A DNA stretch of 64,000 nucleotides. Origin: Epiperipatus broadwayi (Eukaryota > Onychophora > Udeonychophora > Euonychophora > Peripatidae). The notes under the pieces are model-generated. The model saw only the letters and a list, made by a program, of their open reading frames with translations, made no database searches and had not been told where the DNA came from. Both the position numbers and the translations under genes were made by a program. Location of the stretch: positions 1,054,501 through 1,118,500 of the forward strand of contig JAQFVV010000229.1 in NCBI GenBank assembly GCA_028023455.1, read 5' to 3'. Shown here piece by piece: positions 23,090 through 36,009 of the stretch (position 1 is the stretch's first letter; every line of letters starts with the position of its first letter).

Positions 23090-24190
23090 AAGAATAAAAG
23101 CAAGAAAGAAGTGACCCAAAAGAATATGATCAGCAACAAATGGAAGAAACCCAGAAAATAGAGGATGCTTCCATGCTAATCCAACTACTAGAAATGTTTA
23201 ACGCTGAAAATAAAAAGAGAGACCAACAAAGAGAAGATGATAAGAAATAAAGAGAAGAGGATTAAAAACAAATAATAGAAGCAAATCAATATGAGAAGAT
23301 GTTAATACAGATTGAAGAGGGCAACCAAAGAATAGAGAAACAATTTTTAGAAGCAATTGAAAGTCAAAATGAAAAATTATTCAAATAATTAATCAGATTA
23401 CTGTCCAAATATTGAGAGTTAATGAAGAGGTCATGGAAGAAGTCAAAAGGTCTCTGAATAAACAAGAGGCCAAGATGGCTCAAATTTGTGAAATCTTGGA
23501 CATAAAGATAAAACATCCAGAAATCCTTGCAGGAGCAAGTGGGTAGCTTGACCACCCAAGTAAAAAGAATTGCAAATAAAATTGACCATATGCTTCCATA
23601 GCAACATGTGCCTGACAAGAGGCAGATAATTGAAGGTACAATTCCAAAATAAAATTTTAAAGAAAACTTCCACAAAATTATTTCAGAGGCCCTAATAATC
23701 AACTACATGTCAGGGATTGTAAACCAGTTCCTCAAGATATGAACATTTTCAGGTGGGTCTAATAAAGCATCTATTGAGTGCCTGAAAAGCCTAGAGAGGT
23801 ACTTCAGCATTAACACAATTTCTGAAGAAGCAAAACTGACAATAGCTTGTAGCCATTTATAGGGTGCAGCACATACATGGTGAAAGTTGCTATTTAGTCA
23901 GCTCAACCATTTCAATGCTTTTTAAAAGGCACTCATGAATTGATATTGGAATGATTATTGTCAGGAGGGCATCAAATATAAAATATTGCAGGAAAAATGT
24001 CTACCTGGTGAATCTTATATCTCCTTCGTGGTGAATCATATCCACTTTTTAAAAAAACAAGTGGCCAAGTTAAGGGCCCTAACAGCAGATTCACTGATGC
24101 AACTTAAATCATTTGGATGATCTGATATAGTTTTCTCAGCTACATTGAGAGAATGCTGATAGGGACAGATTGTCAGTCCATTGAGCAAGT
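23090..24190 (+). pseudogene. Broken gag of the 22-kb LTR element
   Basis: The first part (about 23090-23520) encodes lysine-, glutamate- and glutamine-rich text such as IQLLEMFNAENKKRDQQ, a coiled-coil-like Gag N-terminus. From about 23747 a capsid-like segment follows with FSGGSNKASIECLKSLERYF and then IACSHL...GAAHTW, typical of retrotransposon Gag (hydrophobic/aromatic residues, ...GxAxxW). Several in-frame stops and frame changes interrupt it. No zinc knuckle, protease, RT or integrase was recognised downstream, so the element is degraded or deleted. Confidence 0.7.
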
Positions 24191-25199
24191 TTGTTTATTG
24201 TTAACAGTCTAAGACAATTGTGGTATCTCAGTTATAAACAAAGATGGAGGGTCCAAACTTTCAAGTAAATCCCCATAAAGAAGGTTTGATGGACTGAGAA
24301 TAAGTGCTCTTGGGTATAAAAGGAAGATATCTCCATGACAATACAACAACCATAATATACCAGCATGAAAAAAGAAAGAGCAGTGGAGGTCACAGGCAGC
24401 ACACATATTCTTTATCAGACCCAAATAGTTAAGAGATTTAATGTAACAATGAGTACCAGAGGAATGGAGATACAAAAGCAAGTGACAATAATGATGTCTG
24501 GCCTGATATAGGTCCAAAAGTGGGATGAAATATATATAAGATGTGAAGGATAGTTACGAAGGCACATATACAATTGTGAAACAATATGGTAATAATGCAT
24601 TTATAGTAACAGAAGAAAGAAAAGAGAAAGGGACATATAATGCAAGGTTGTTATGACCCTTTGTGGAGGTATCTGGTAGAAGAAGTTGAGTGGGATTGTA
24701 GTGATGTGTGTGTTTGCACTTTTCATGGAGGATGGTTAACCAAGCATGGCTGCTTTGATGCATTTCATTCATGATTCTTCAAAGTATGTTCTCAGCACTA
24801 TCCTTACCTAAGGATAGAGGTCCAAGGGTAGTCCAGTATGGGAATAGGTTTGGGTCCCAGGAATGGATAAGCTAAACTCATATGGTCATGATAAGAATAG
24901 GCCCAGTGTCAAAAATATTTTCCTGCTACTATTAATAGTCAGATGGTCTCTCTAGGTACAGGAGTAGGGGTGCTTAAATTTGAGGTATTTTTTTGTTACA
25001 TCATGATGCATTGTGTAGTAGTAGTCCATTCTTGAGTGTCTAATTATCTTGGCATTGAGTGCTGCAATTCATGTATTCACTTTTTCCTCATCTCACCTTG
25101 CCAACTTCATCAGCATCATCTAACCAAGTGCTGATACCATTGTTAGTAGTGAAATTTTATAATTGTGGAATGAAATTGTGTGTTTTAATGCAATTTTAT

Positions 25200-25330
25200 C
25201 CCAAAACTTAGTAGGGGGGATACTAAAACAGATGTGTTGTTTTATATATATCCTGAAGTTTCTCCCAATTTTACAAGTATATAAATGAAAATAAAAGCTG
25301 CAGCAGTTAGTGAGTGAAATTTAGAAAAAT
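25200..25330 (+). other. Possible polypurine tract and LTR-like sequence
   Basis: Purine-rich agtagggggga (about 25209-25219) is followed by a TATA-like tataaatgaaaataaaagc and gcagcagttagtgagtg, resembling the 3' end of a gypsy-type element. It does not match the 22-kb LTR, so it would belong to another element or be coincidental. Confidence 0.25.
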
Positions 25331-25339
25331 AGATAAATA

Positions 25340-26090
25340 ATTGACAGTGATTTAAAATCAGTTTTTCACTCCCATTATAAAAACCAAATGTGTGAATTCA
25401 AATTCTCTAAGAAAAAAAATAAAATCAATATTTAAATTTACAGTTAAAAATTAAATAATACATTTATTTAATGAATCTTTAACATTAGAAATTTGTGGTT
25501 TTAAATTAAAATGTTACTGATATATTTTTTTTCCATTGAAGTTTTAAATTAAAGCACAGAAACATTGCAATTAGTTCATCAAGAATTATAGCTACTCTTT
25601 CTTTCTTAGGCACAAGAAGTTTATATATTTTTGGAAAATATGTTGGTTGGTGAGAGTGAGATCAAAGAGGATACTGAGAAACACCATGGGAAGTAGGAGA
25701 ATATAAAGAGAGGAATCGATCAATTCCAAGCAATTAGTTGATTGTAATAGTTGCTTCACAGTAAATCACAGTTTATTCTTCAGTCAATCTACATAGAAGA
25801 GTTTAGATAAGTGGATCAGCTAAGTTTGAAGCCACCATGGCCATTAATTAAATAAATGCTGCAGTAAAGAGAAACCTAAAGTTACCACAAAACTGCGATA
25901 TGAAGCAACAAATTATCAATATGGTAAATGCTAAAATGTCTGGCTAGTACAGAATAACTCACTCTCCTTTCCACACCATGAAAGAAGTAATGAGGATAAA
26001 AAATGTGTCTTAGTGACCACCAAAAAAGAAAAAAAATGTAATAGATATAAACCATTCAGCCCTAAAATGAAAAAATAAACATTTTTAATA
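25340..26090. other. AT-rich stretch, no gene seen
   Basis: No structured repeat or coding pattern was recognised. Confidence 0.4.
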
Positions 26091-26101
26091 TAATGATTTT
26101 A

Positions 26102-26795
26102 TACATTCAATTATCAGCCTTTTAAGATAATTGTGCATACACTTTGTGAGTGTTAATAATAAATGAATACTTTCTAGACAATTTCACCCACGTCATTCAT
26201 TCAGGCATTGTATATAGTAATTTAAAGTGATGGTTCCATCCTCACGCTTTACTTGCCAGTACTTCAGATTTGCTCATATATAAGCATTTGAGTCATAGGA
26301 ATAAGAGGATTCCTTTTATTCCTGCATAAATACTATAGCTTGTATTGGTGAAAAAGTATTCATTTATTATTAACACTCACAAAGCGTATGCACAATTAGC
26401 TTAAAAGGCTGATATTTGAATGTATACAATTGTAAACATACGCTATATAAAATAAATGCTTATTTACATATGATTAAGTTTCAGTTGGAATAGCGTTTAG
26501 TAAATTCTAGACAATTTCACCCATGTCATTCATTTAGACATCATATATAGTAGTTTAAAGTGACGGTCACGCTTTACTTGCCAGTACTTTAGATTTGCTC
26601 ATATATAAGCATTTGAGTCATAGGAATAAGAGGATTCCTTTATTCCTGCATAAATATTATATCTTGTATTGGTGAGAAAGTATTCATTTATTATTAATAC
26701 TCGCAAAGCGTATGCACAATTAGCTTAAAAGGCTGATATTTGAATGTATACAATTGAAAACATACGCTATATAAAATAAATGCTTATTTAAATAC
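26102..26795. mobile_element. 331-bp-family repeat: one inverted fragment plus two tandem copies
   Basis: Two direct copies start at ctagacaatttcaccc (26174 and 26507), giving a period of 333 bp. The left end (26103-26172) is an inverted copy of 26357-26425. The unit contains tcatttattattaacactc, a hairpin around ggaataagaggattcc and a catacgctatataaaataaa end. Flanks share aatgatttta (about 26092-26101 and 26797-26806), a candidate target-site duplication. Confidence 0.75.
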
Positions 26796-26809
26796 AATGA
26801 TTTTACAAG

Positions 26810-27700
26810 TGGTAAAACATGAAATATAAAGACCATCATGGAGATTTGTCAAAAGGTAATAAAATTCTCGAAAGTTATTGAAACATGTTTAATTAAGATT
26901 TATGCAATTGTGTTATGATGTAATGATATTACCCTTATTCATTTACTTGATAATTATGAACCTCCATTATTACATGAAATAGTGGTTTGACAATTGAAAT
27001 ATTTAAAGGTATTTATGAAAACGCAGTAAGAAAAGCATTTCTGAAAGGATAAAGTGATGCATAGTTATAGAGTTATTCAAAATAATTAATTTGACAAAAT
27101 AATAAAATATTCATATCAAATTTAGAAACAGATATTGTAATGGGTAAAATCCCATGTACATGAAAACAATTATGAACAAAGATAATTTCTTATTGATAGA
27201 ATAATATAAGTGCTAATATTGTTATTAACATGAAGAAGGCAAACTGAAATACGCTGATAGAAATGGTGAAACGTAATAATGAATATATTTCTATTCACTG
27301 ATTTTTTTTTTAACTTGATAAAGTGATAAAACTTAATAATGTTGTCTTGAAAATAGGCTAGATTAATAAGGAGTATAAAATAATATGTATCAAATTGTTA
27401 AAGTGCAACTTACTAAACAAAAGATGGGAATTATAATGTAAGGATTAATTTAAAATAGGCATACCCTGATATATGTATATAACATAAGTGCTTAATATTT
27501 AATCAAGAAAGAGTTAATAACTTTATACATATGAGCTCTCTTAATGAAAAGGATGTGCATCTATATACATAAATCAAATATGTGAATATACTTGGCTATA
27601 ATTATTTACTACTAGATGATTGAATGAAAAGGGTTTAATTCTCTTATAAGTCAAGCTAGCTTAGGAGTATACTGCAATAGGGAATTATCAGACCATATCT

Positions 27701-27758
<58 letters not shown>

Positions 27759-30740
27759 ACCCACTCACACATCACCACTCATGAACATTACATGAGCAAA
27801 TGCCCTAGGAGCCAGTTCTATTAATGAATAGAACGATTTATCACTTTATCTGATTCATAATTAATGCTGAGACTCTTTTACTTATGTTTCTAACAGCTTC
27901 ACTCAGTAGGAGGTTACAGAAAGTTGATAACATATAGAGAATATAAATAAATGAAGGAAGAAATACTATAAGCTATCAAATAAAATATAAACCTTATTTA
28001 TTAATTAACCAAATGATACAGGCTAGCAGAGTTTCATTTATTCCATCTAACAAAATATAATTTCAATTTGATCTCTTCCATCATCCAGTTACACTCTATA
28101 ATAGCTCAATATAACTCTGTCAGAATAGAAAAGCACAACACTAAATAACTCTATTGTTCAGCACATCTTAATCTAAAAAGCTGAATCAATGTTGATCTAG
28201 GAACACAAAATCAGATCTCAGGGAATTTATAACATAGTTAGACTAAAGAACTATATTAGCCAGTAATTTATGACTCTAAATTATAATAGATACAATGAAA
28301 TAAATTGAATAATGTTTACTGGGCTAGCAATCAGATAATGAAGGAGATAGGGTATCTTTTAATCTCACATCGTCATCCAAATAATACTTTAACTAGGCAA
28401 CACTTTTATAAGTTTATCACATGGTAAAATATTTCATGTAATGTTTGGATCTAGGAAACAATATTATCAGATCTTAGCATATTTAACATCAAAGCCATAA
28501 AATAATATACTTAATTTTGTAATAGATGTATGAAGTATGGAGATATGGAAACCAGAATTTGAATGCATATAAGAACAACTCGAGACACAGTTTTTAAATA
28601 ATAAACAAAGCTTTAATTTACACTTAAGGTTTAGTTAAATGTAATTAATATCAGAATAAAACTTTTATCTTAATTTTAAAATTTACAAATAAATCTATTA
28701 ATTGAAATTTAGGATTATCCCATTACATATTACATAATTTATTATTGACATGTTTATAAACATAAATTAACAAACAAATTATACCTTAATATTCTGACTT
28801 TGAATATCCAGGCTATCTAAATAATTTTTATCAATAAACAACATTGAATAAATAATACATTATATTATTGGTCACAATATACACTTTGCTATCAAGAGAG
28901 CAGCTTTAGATAATCTTAATTAAACAATCATTTTAAATAAGTACACTTTTCAGACATAGCAATAAAATCATATTCATTCTGATGATTTTGATGATCTCTA
29001 ACATGTGGCGAATTAATATGAGATGTTTCAAAACATTTATTTCCTATTTTAAGTTTAACAATATTATATTTTATATACGCAATATTATTTAAATTATGCG
29101 TGTGTGTTACATCCCATGCAATAATACAAGAGAACAATCTTTTCTACACATTATCAATTTATTCAAAAATTATTAAATAATTATTTAATTTCGGACAATG
29201 TCATAGACCAACCAAAAAAATAGAACACTATATCCATTCTAATATTCAATAAAGAATTTAAATTAACTATTTATCTGACCACTGACTGAATTACACAGAG
29301 CTATATTTTTATGATAATACAAACTATACGTTCAAGAGGAATCCCAGCACATGAGGAGCGAATAAACTCTTTAAAAATAATAAATCAACAATAACTTATT
29401 TAAATCTGAAATACACTATTGGTGGAATTTTTCTCATCACCAAACAAACAATGGGAAAATGTCACTTGACTTCATAAATATCATTTTATAATACGTATGC
29501 ATACAATCTAAATAATCTCTACTCATGGCAAAATACTTAATAATATACTAAGGGGAAAAATCTTTCATCCCTACAAACATAGAATGTATCAAGAATAATT
29601 TCCTTTTCTACAGCTCTTCTACATATCTAGCATTATACGCTGGCAGATAAATAAACACAGATAAAACACTCATTCCTTCAATTCTTTAGAATATGACAAC
29701 ATCCGAAATTTATATTGAGAAATAGTTATAAAACTAAATGTTTATTAAGCAAATATAATAATTGCACAAAATAGACACACAAATGCATAAATAAGGGTAT
29801 GAAAAACAATTCTAAGTTATATAATATGCGAAAGTTACGATAGATAAATAACATATTAAAATATAAACTTTTAGCTTAAATGAGACATTCTGTTGTTTCA
29901 AGTTTAAATAATATTAATTATTATGAACGAGTTTTTTTTTATATACTTTAAATAGCAATAATCTAATAAATTAAGTTTTATTACCTCTAACACAATATTC
30001 TTTCTTTTTTATTCTCTAGCTATTCTTGAAATTAATTCTCACTTTGAGATAAAGAAAGATATATAAGATTGAACCATCTTTAATAATATACCCAAAATAT
30101 ATATGTTTCACTTTCAAATAAAAGAAAACAAATCACACTTAAGCAATAAGATTTTACCAGCATATTCATCATTTTGTGGATATGCTATCCTGAGAAGTTC
30201 TTGAAGTTCGCAAATTAAATAAATAAACATATAATATTAAATACATACAACACTAAATCTGTCTAACTATCTATGATGTATATACTATTAACAATAAATA
30301 ATAAGAAAATATAATAGAGTCATTCTTCTTTTAAACTTGAGAAAAAAAATTTATTCACTTGCAAAGTTCCGAAGATGAATCCCAAAATGAGTGCGTGTTT
30401 AAATATGAATATGAAACAGAAAATAAGTTCTTGTAGGACAAAACAGTTATAATTCACAATTAATTTAGTAAACCTCCAATGTCCTTTGGCCATAAGCTAA
30501 TAGAGTTTACTTATATATCACACATAATGATAAATATTTGTAATAATAAATACATGGAAAGACAGTTTTAGCTATTAATTGGTATATTCTGTTATTCATT
30601 TTTAAGCACATTTAAGGTATTTAATTCAATGATAACTTAACATTTTTCTGCAGAAAATATTCACTTTCATAATTTACAGATTGGTATTTGCATTATTAAC
30701 TTTAAAGTTGTAATTATAAATTTTATTAAACGCTCACTAT
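26810..30740. other. AT-rich stretch with one long (AT)n run
   Basis: Apart from an (AT)n microsatellite at about 27704-27755 I see no gene, structured RNA or repeat pair. The segment at 30710-30748 is shared (inverted) with 52.55-52.62 kb. Confidence 0.5.
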
Positions 30741-30748
30741 TATTTCAG

Positions 30749-30952
30749 TAATAGTTTTAACAAGGCTGTAAACCTTAGCAATGAGTGTCTGAAAAAATCG
30801 TCACTAGGGACCTCTGTAGGTCTTTAAAACACATGCTTACTTCTCTCTTTTCTTCATAGCATAAGCATGTGTTTTAAAGACCTACAGAAGTCCCTAGTGA
30901 CGATTTTTTCAGACGCTCATTGCTAAGGTTTACAGCCTTGTTAAAACTATTA
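30749..30952. repeat. Near-perfect 91-bp inverted repeat (hairpin)
   Basis: Arms 30749-30839 and 30862-30952 pair with about two mismatches in 91, separated by 22 bp. The outer part plus its left flank resembles 52537-52620 in inverted orientation (ctaaggtt(t)acagcctt, then gcgtttaataaaattt), so this is a fold-back derivative of a dispersed repeat. No hammerhead core or coding sequence is visible. Transcribed RNA would form a long double-stranded hairpin. Confidence 0.8.
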
Positions 30953-30959
30953 TTAACTT

Positions 30960-32535
30960 TAATATGTTGCTGATAATTGTCCACAGGCAGTTTGTATTTC
31001 CTTAAACATTAACACATATATCCGTATATCGAAGAGAACAAAAATATCTAATATTAAAGTCCTATTCAATTTAGATATCTATATTTGGTAAGTAGTAGTA
31101 ATTAATTATTCTGGGTGAGTCATATCTATATTTCTTTAATAAAACACATTATTTTATAAGCACAAAATAAGATATAAAGTTAGCATTCCGCAATAATTAT
31201 TAAATATCAAACACATAATCAAGTACATGTATCCTTTTAAATTTTAACTTCACTTTTGTATACATAAAATATGAGTCAAACAGAGAGCTTATCACAGTAA
31301 ATTTTGTTAAAAAAGTCTGCATATACTTCCATGATGAAGAAACATTATAGACATCACACATGGGACTTGGTATTCTTTTTAACGGAGATAAATAAAAGTA
31401 AATGAAATAACATAAGTTTAATATTCTAAAAGGACATCTTTAAACAAAATGTAAATGTTAATTTAAATGTTTTAATTAGACAAAAGAGGAGAGATTGATA
31501 CCTTTATATTTTATTCAGCCATTCCTCCCTATGAAGCTTAAACGACTGAAGGTCCTATAATGAGTTTCATGAAAAGGCTGTTTTAGAGTTTCACTTTAAA
31601 CTGTTTTGGAAGAGAGATATAATCGATAGCAGCAGAAAATAAAAAGTACACTTGTTGAAATTACAAAAGATAATGGTTTTTTTTTATTATTAACTATCAG
31701 TTTAAAAAAAATATCTCCCTCACCAATCAAAAAGGTCACCTGATCATCCAAAGCTTAACTCCCACATTTTTTTTTACATTTAATCAATTAATTAATATTC
31801 AAGAAATCTTTTCTAAAAAAAAATCATCTTGACCTTCACAATTAAGTCAAATCAAATAACAAAAAAAATGAACTTTTTTATAATTTTGAAACAAATGAAT
31901 ATCAATCAACTATTAAATAAAATGGTTTATAATAAAATTTAAATTGGTCAAATAATTTACTAATTCAAATATCCATTAATCATTAAAGAAAATATATTTT
32001 TGCAAAATTATTAAAGATAATTACTGTAATTTAAATGTTTTATTATAAATGTAATATGGCTTATTGCAATTAGAATATGAAATGATAATGAGATAATGAT
32101 AACATTCATACACATAATACGCTGCTATGTGAATATTAAATTATTCTAACTAAAACATACCTAATATGTCTGTGGGTTAAACCTGGCTATAATATTAGTA
32201 AAAGGGGATGGGTGTCAATGAATAATAAATCAGAAAACCATTCAACAAACACCAACACTATCTTATAAATAAACAACTTTGCCTCAATCTAACTACTATC
32301 ATAACACTTTCCATAATAATCCATCCCCCTTCCTTGTATTAAACACTATCAAACATAAGAATAACAATAAATGCTTAAAAAATTTTCCAACTGAAATGCA
32401 CAGTTAGCCCACATATAAGTTTTTTGAACCATTAATAGAAAAATTTTAAAAATTTTAAGGCTATTTCATTTTTTTTAATACAATGCAGTTATTTACTACT
32501 GATCCAACACAGTTTAATTACTTGTGCCCGTTCAG
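30960..32535. other. AT-rich stretch, no gene seen
   Basis: No coding pattern or repeat pair was recognised. Confidence 0.5.
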
Positions 32536-32574
32536 AAGGTCACAATATATATATATATATATATGAAGGTCACA

Positions 32575-32624
<50 letters not shown>
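32536..32624 (+). repeat. Duplicated gaaggtcaca(AT)n block and (GT)n run
   Basis: The string gaaggtcacaatatatat occurs twice in tandem, followed by a long GT run leading into the solo LTR. Confidence 0.8.
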
Positions 32625-32626
<2 letters not shown>

Positions 32627-33133
32627 AAATAAGGAGAATGTAAACTTACAGAATGAGATTTTAAATTTGTGAAATGACAAGGGAGATATCCATGATGTAC
32701 ACAAAGAAATGTAAGTTCCTGTTATATTTATGCTGGGCAAATTGGATCATTGACCAACTGCTGCATGAAATATAAACTTAGCCTTACTGCAAAGATGTAC
32801 AGGCATATGTATACACCTAACATATCAATGATAGACACTGCATGAACATCAGTGATAGAACCAAGCATCAGAAAAGTTACCAATGGAATGGGCTAATTGA
32901 TCCATGGAAGAAGAACTGTCAATGAACTGTTAGAATGAGTTATTATCCAAAATATTGTCATTTAAATAAATTGTTATCTGTCTCTTTAATGCTACAGCTG
33001 TCATGAGCAGGAAATATTGTTGTAGGGAAAGACATCAACATTAAATAATGCCAATCATTCTTTCCTTCCTATAATTTGCTCATTGGTAAACAAATAAACC
33101 ACCAGAGGGAGTGGAAACCCAGGTTCAGTTACA
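32625..33133 (+). mobile_element. Solo LTR of the 22-kb retrotransposon family
   Basis: It aligns with 22016-22671, sharing ggagaatgtaaacttacaga, gatgtacaggca, aactgtcaatgaactg and the ccagaggg...ggaaaccc end. It ends in ...cagttaca with no primer-binding site after it, so it is a solo LTR left by LTR-LTR recombination. It lacks about 190 bp present in the 22-kb copy. Confidence 0.75.
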
Positions 33134-33139
33134 ATATAT

Positions 33140-35090
33140 AAGAGATCAGAAATCGAGTTAGTGAAGAATTTGTCATTATTGGAATCAAAAAAAAATCAAC
33201 TAGTGTCTATGTGAGTAAATTTTATGAAATTAAACATATTTTCAAAATAAATAAGAGTTTGTGCTAAAGATACTAATATTTGTACTTTGATGCTAAATAT
33301 AAAATAAATTAACCCTTGTATAATATGGTATATTGGACTAAAATTATTCATTTTATGGTACCCCACTTTATAAAAGAAGTGATTTTTAATTTTATTTGTT
33401 TAAAAAGCAGTAATAAAATTGTACAAAAATGATATTATAGTTTAATAACTTCTAATTTATTTTTATGATACTCAGATTTTTTTCAAACAATTTAATTTAC
33501 CAAAGTCGAATACACTTAAGCTTCGGTTTATTTTTATAAACAATAATACTAGAAGTTTTCCAGAAGAATTGCGACTGAGGTATTTTAATAGTATTTATAT
33601 TTTGGACTATTTCCATCATCTAATATTTATTGAGAATTTACATATTATTTAGATAAGTATTATGAGATATATTTATCCACAAAAGCTTAAGTGATATTTC
33701 TTGGTGTGAAACTTATCAATGTATTCACATTATTATAATTTTAATCCTCTACTTTTAGTAATTGCACAGTATACTTGCCTTTATGAAATTATCAATTTTT
33801 ATGAATTTAAAAAAAATACTAATTACTTTTTTTAACTATTTTTTCGAACTTATTAAATTTTGATTTTGTCATAATCTGAATTTTGCTTAAGCTTAATAAT
33901 AGTTTTATTATAATTTCTTATGTTCCTATCTGTAAAGAATGTCTTAATCTAATCTGCCCTGTCATTTTTTCTACATTGCAATCTTAGTTAGTCCACTCCT
34001 AAATGCCACTCCCCACCAACACCATTCTTTTTTCACTGATTATGGTATGGAGAATGCAGATATATTAGAGCAATATAATAAATCTTTAGTTGATGTCTCA
34101 TTAAGATATTTAAAAAAAGATTATATATTCTAATAGACATTATAGTCAATCTTGTCAATTATCAAAACTCAAGTTAGATTCCTAAATATGTGTGTTTCTC
34201 AGTCATGGTTAAAATTTCTGTTTAACTTATTATTAGGTACATTTCTTATTAAATTTGCTTCATTAACTGATTTAATTTAAATCTTAATCCCACTTCTGTC
34301 TTGAGTAATAATCCTCTAGAAGATATTCTACATATCTTTCAAACCTGTCCATATTTCTCATCTTACATCTTTGTGTATTTTACAATTGTATAATTAATCT
34401 CAAACAATTGCTTAAGAAAAATATTAAATTCTTTCATTCCTTTAATGCCACTGTAATTATTCATACTCTTAGAATCATATGACTTGCTCACTGTTGTATT
34501 ACTTTTCATAATACAGCATTCTTTAAAAAAATAAAAAGTGGTTTAATATGTACTTATATCCTCTCAAATTCATATCTAAAAATACTATGACCTAAATTTG
34601 ACGGTATAATAGTTGTTTCAGATGTGCATTATTTTTGCGTTAATTCATAATGTTATTATCCAAATCAATCTTATCGTTCGATACAGTTATATATATATTG
34701 TAAACAAATTAGATGTCCATTTGCATAAGATATTATTTTTTCAAATTTGAATCATTCATTTGCCTTGAAGCATCATTTATATTGACTCTGTATTCATATG
34801 TTATGTAATTTAAATTTGTTTTCTTGTATATATGTAAATACTTGTATATAATTTGCTATTAATAATGTTTATTTTATATTAAAAATAATAATAGTTTATT
34901 TATATATATATATAAATTTATCCATTTAAATTGACATTTGTTACATACAAGTTATATTAATTTAATTATATTTTTCAATGGTAGTTTTTTGTTTTGTGCT
35001 TTTATATAAAGAGAATATTTTATTTAAACGTCATATATTCCATATTTCCATGCTCACTTTCTAAGATAAGCCTGAAGCACTGAATTAGAT
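33140..35090. other. AT-rich stretch, no gene seen
   Basis: Nothing beyond short AT runs was recognised. Confidence 0.5.
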
Positions 35091-35094
35091 ATTT

Positions 35095-35440
35095 TCTTAA
35101 TAAGTGACGAAATAACGCTAAGATGCGTTGCGTCTTCCAAGAGAAAAGATTGCGTGACTCTCCTCTTATCTTATTCAATCAATTTTAATTTAAAAGTTTA
35201 TTGTATTGATAAAGATTTATTCAATTGATTAAAGCAATCGTCGGTATTAATAAACTTTTTATTATAAAGTTTAAATATGCTTTTACAAAAAAGAATTGTA
35301 TTCTTAGAGACTATTCTTTAATTTGCTTAATGATCAAAAACGTTGTACTTTGTCAAGATTCATTTGCTACATCTTTTTTTCGAAAACACTGAAAAGATTT
35401 TTTTCCGGCCCGTTTAATTAGTAAGTATATCATTTGTTAA
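35095..35440. other. CpG-rich patch, possible 5' exon or promoter
   Basis: About a dozen CpG dinucleotides occur in 350 bp (for example gatgcgttgcgtc near 35121 and ccggcccg near 35406), while the flanks have almost none. A splice-donor-like tagtaagtat follows at about 35420. No open frame is long enough to name. This is the only place in the window I would search first for a host transcript start. Confidence 0.25.
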
Positions 35441-35937
35441 GTTTTAAATATTGTAGTCGTAATCTTTAGTATTGTATTAATTATTTAGGAATAGCTAATA
35501 TCTTAACACTTAATTAAGAATCAAACTGTAATAATTAATATTATAGAGTTATTGGCATAATTTATTTTAGTTCTTGAGAGTTTTAAACTAGATTTCAAAA
35601 AATTAATAACCTTTTCATTAATTATAACTATTTAAATTAGAATTGCAATATATACATGTTTGAAGTATTACATAGTCCAACAATAATAGCGTGTCCACTT
35701 ACCATATCTATGACTTATGTTCAACTCCCAATTGAATTAACTTTTTTGTTGTTTTATGTAACTAATCCGTAATAATCATCCCAGCTATTTTCATTCTATT
35801 TTAATCAATAAATGGAAACAATAAAGCCGCTGATATTTAATTAATCTTACTCTGAGATACAGCAAATTTGGGAGGGGGAAGCCCTTAAAATCTCGGCAAC
35901 TACCAATTGATTGATTACTGCTTTATATATATATATA

Positions 35938-36000
35938 TGTCAGCCGGGACAATTGCTTGAAAGGCAGTTATGCTGACCACTCGGCCACCAACGCTTGACA
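35938..36000 (-). mobile_element. tRNA-derived SINE copy
   Basis: The minus strand has ttggtggccgagtggtcagc (A box) and a tRNA-like body whose anticodon loop reads CTTTCAA. The T arm is cut short at ttgtcccggctgac, so the B box is lost. An AT microsatellite abuts the 3' end. Confidence 0.7.
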
Positions 36001-36009
36001 TTTCTTAAA

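Noticed and set aside
30749-30952. microRNA precursor
   Set aside because: Arms of 91 bp with near-perfect pairing are far longer than an animal pre-miRNA; a fold-back repeat is simpler.
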